Positions 44,869 to 46,825 of a stretch of DNA of 46,825 nucleotides are shown here, piece by piece. The DNA is from Phaeoceros laevis (taxonomy: Eukaryota > Anthocerotophyta > Anthocerotopsida > Notothyladales). Below the pieces are notes generated by a model, which saw only the letters and a program-made list of their open reading frames with translations, was not told the origin of the DNA and searched no databases. The stretch spans positions 138,575 through 185,399 of the forward strand of contig JBNGIQ010009434.1 in the NCBI GenBank assembly GCA_049999765.1. The letters run 5' to 3'. Numbering within the stretch: position 1 is the first letter of the stretch; each line of letters starts with the position of its first letter. The translations under genes and the position numbers were made by a program.

Positions 44869-45694
44869 TCCCTCCTCCCATCATACTGGTCCAGTGCTCG
44901 TGCCTTTTACTGGAATTACTCTTGCCTGCGCTGCCACTACCACCGGAGCTACAACCTGCTGTACTGCGGCTTGTTGGGCTTCAGTCGCTAACTGGGTTCA
45001 CGGCCTGCTGTGCCATGGCCGCTTGTGCTACAGCCGCCTGCTGGCCGCTGTTACTTCGGTGGTCTCCTTCTCCGTCGTAGCGTTAGCCGCTACCGCTTTT
45101 GCTACTTTGACAATCTCCAACTGTCGTCAACAGCATCTGCTCCAACTCCTCAATCGCACCTCCCGCTCAACTAGCACACGTACAGTGTCCTCTATGTCCG
45201 CGGGCAGGGGGTTTGTTCCTGCTGACTCCCGAAAGTCTCCCATCTTTAGCGTTGCAACGCACTCGTCGCTTCCTTGCAATGCAACAATTCCTGCACGTCC
45301 TTCACGCAGATTTCAGGATACGTGGGTTCAATTTGTGCGATCAGGTACCAGCTTGCTCCTTCCCGGGCTAGACCTAGTAACTTCTCCAATTCCACGCAAG
45401 CGAGAAACCATGCTACGTGCTGCGTGCGACGCCACTTAACCCCTACCTCAACACACCACTGCTCATGCAACTCCACTAGCAAGACCTCCACCCAGCATAT
45501 GCACTCATTGTAGGGGAATAACAGTGCCAACACATTCAACAAATGTTCCTGGCTCGGGGGGTATGCTTCTCAAGATCGCCGAAACAAAACGACATGCACT
45601 GCGGGGTTGGGCGCAAGTGGAGGCACTCCTAGGGTCTCAACTGTTGGTAGCGATCACCATTCATTGGGATGATCGCACTGCATACTTGCAAGAC
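44869..45694 (-). pseudogene. Probable gag-region remnant
   Basis: The position between the primer site and pol fits gag. Minus-strand frames of up to about 98 residues (such as 45542-45246) are rich in charged residues and glutamine/leucine, with frameshifts between them, but I recognise no gag motif. The assignment rests on position only. Confidence 0.4.
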
Positions 45695-45707
45695 GACTCT
45701 AATTCCA
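45695..45707 (-). other. Primer-binding site, tRNA-iMet-like
   Basis: Two bases inside the 5' LTR the minus strand reads TGGAATTAGAGTC. It matches the common iMet primer site TGGTATCAGAGCC at 10 of 13 positions. Confidence 0.65.
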
Positions 45708-45709
45708 GT

Positions 45710-45873
45710 TGTTATGATCCTCCAAAAAGCCCCATATTTAGGGTTTGTATTCGTTTAAGTATGAAACAAAATGGCAGTTTAGTTTTTATTGATTCGAACG
45801 TACCGCCTGGTCTGTAACCTAGTAGTTAGATAAAACCCCGTTTCCTAGTCTAACCTACTCTGGCTTTGTGACA
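45710..45873 (-). repeat. 5' LTR of the retrotransposon
   Basis: 164 bp with intact TG...CA ends. On the element's strand it begins TGTCACAAAGCC and ends GATCATAACA, and it is followed outside by GTTAT (plus strand). Confidence 0.88.
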
Positions 45874-46825
45874 GTTATACCATAACATGTAATGGTCATA
45901 AAGTCATGTCATGCCAGATATTAGACATAAAATCATGCTAATGAGTCTCTTGAGCCATCCCCTTGCTTTTGAGTTTAGATGTCAAGAAATAAAATACATA
46001 TAAAATGCAAATAAAATGGATACATATGTCTCAAGGAACTAAGTCCGCAATTGCGGTGAATGAGAGCCACATAATGAGAGCCATATAATGTGGTACGAAA
46101 GAAAAGCATCAATCACTTTGGGTGGAGGTGTGCCCTAATACTGCACTAACCTAGTCCGCCAAGCAATCTCCAAGCAATTGTAGGTCGTTACCCCAACACC
46201 AATAAACCTGGCCAGGTACACTAGCGTGACACAGCTTTCACAGTCACCCAGAGGAAGGGACTTTATTCAGCGCTAGAGTACATATGGGCACAGCCTCGTC
46301 ATGAATGGAATCATAGAATCAGATTATAAGTTTGGGGCTTGAACGAAATGGCTGAACTGCTGAATACCAGGAGCCGTCGAGATTAGCATGTGTGTGTCTA
46401 AGACTAGGAAAGGGAGGCTCCGTCGCACATGCCGAGAATACAGAAAATAGGGCTAGACGAGTGGGAGAGAGGTGGCAGTCCGGCGGACTGCAGGACTCTT
46501 TCTGGCAGTCCCCAAATACGACGGAACTGGGGGACCGGGGGACTGGTCTGGCAGTCAATGCTTTCATGCCCCGCCCTGCTCCATCTCTGTGGCGCTTTCC
46601 TGGGCGTCTCGTCTCGTCTGTCTACGGACAAGACGGCTGGCTGCCCCTGCCTACTTGCTTCTGCTAAGATTCACATCGTCACCTTCGCTACGCTGCTGCC
46701 CCACAGGCTGCGCGAGCAATGATCTTGGCCACCCTAGCAACAGCAGGTGGGCGACCTTGAACAGGCCACTCTCTGGCCCTGCCCCTCTCCCGCCACCTCC
46801 CTCCACAGCCCCCACTCCCCTACAC
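45874..46825. other. Right flank, no gene recognised
   Basis: The first five bases are the target duplication GTTAT. Then follows AT-rich DNA with a small direct repeat (ATAATGAGAGCCA and similar near 46065-46090), and GC-richer DNA from about 46400 that could be the promoter region of a gene beyond the window. Short open frames there have no motif. Confidence 0.5.

Larger units (their letters stand above)
41912..45873 (-). mobile_element. Degenerate Ty3/gypsy-type LTR retrotransposon
   Basis: The ends are two direct repeats, 41912-42085 and 45710-45873 (LTRs of 174 and 164 bp, differing by a 10-bp indel and scattered substitutions). They are flanked by an identical 5-bp sequence, GTTAT, at 41907-41911 and 45874-45878. 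The right LTR has TG...CA ends; in the left LTR the outer TG is changed to TA. The element reads on the minus strand. A primer-binding site like the tRNA-iMet type lies 2 nt inside the 5' LTR. RNase H and integrase remnants keep the Ty3 order, but no reverse transcriptase is recognisable and stops abound. The 100-N gap at 44269-44368 means the true length is unknown. Confidence 0.85.

Overview
The window is nuclear DNA of a land plant. The genes have many short GT-AG introns, mostly about 80-250 nt. The gene families are plant-specific or plant-typical: a plastid ABC1 kinase of the SIA1/ABC1K7 type, a U-box/ARM E3 ligase, an intronless PLS-class PPR protein, TTM1/2-type triphosphate tunnel proteins and an MBD9-type chromatin protein. 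Base composition is moderate, introns are compact, and histone H3 has Y41 rather than the F41 of flowering-plant H3.1. Together these suggest an early-diverging lineage such as a hornwort, another bryophyte or a lycophyte, but the species cannot be fixed from the sequence. Four runs of exactly 100 N (6936-7035, 20846-20945, 26728-26827, 44269-44368) are scaffold joins of unknown true length.

Layout. 1-2154: repeat-bearing flank. 2155-6292 (+): an 18-exon ABC1K7/SIA1-like kinase, fully modelled, with one GC-AG intron. 7569-8672: a decayed hAT-type DNA transposon with 46-bp inverted ends. About 10.0-15.5 kb (+): a U-box/ARM ligase with a long CT-rich leader and a single coding exon. 15.9-17.0 kb (-): a broken partial duplicate of the neighbouring PPR gene, split by an insertion that carries a tRNA-Glu-like sequence. 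17150-19912 (-): the intact PPR gene, ending at the E+ region with no DYW domain. 20412-20788 (-): a small two-exon gene for mitochondrial ribosomal protein mS33. 21481-21891 (+): histone H3. 22385-26343 (-): a 12-exon TTM1/2-like gene with a uridine-kinase-like P-loop domain, CYTH domain and tail anchor. 29065-39928 (-): an 11-exon, roughly 3128-residue MBD9-like protein with two PHD fingers, three MBD repeats, FYRN/FYRC, DDT, a bromodomain-like segment and AT-hooks. 41912-45873: a degenerate Ty3/gypsy LTR retrotransposon with matching LTRs, a perfect 5-bp target duplication and a tRNA-iMet-like primer site. Its pol genes lie on the minus strand.

The genes do not form an operon-like unit; they are independent nuclear genes. 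Some share themes: plastid and mitochondrial function (ABC1K, PPR, mS33, TTM) and chromatin (H3, MBD9-like). mS33 and H3 are head-to-head about 690 bp apart (plus the gap), and H3 and the TTM gene converge on about 490 bp.

I found no evidence for a wholly new system. The most notable items are the triple-MBD architecture of the MBD9-like protein, the mixed H3.1/H3.3 signature residues, the PPR duplicate interrupted by a possible tRNA-derived SINE, and the two structurally resolvable mobile elements.
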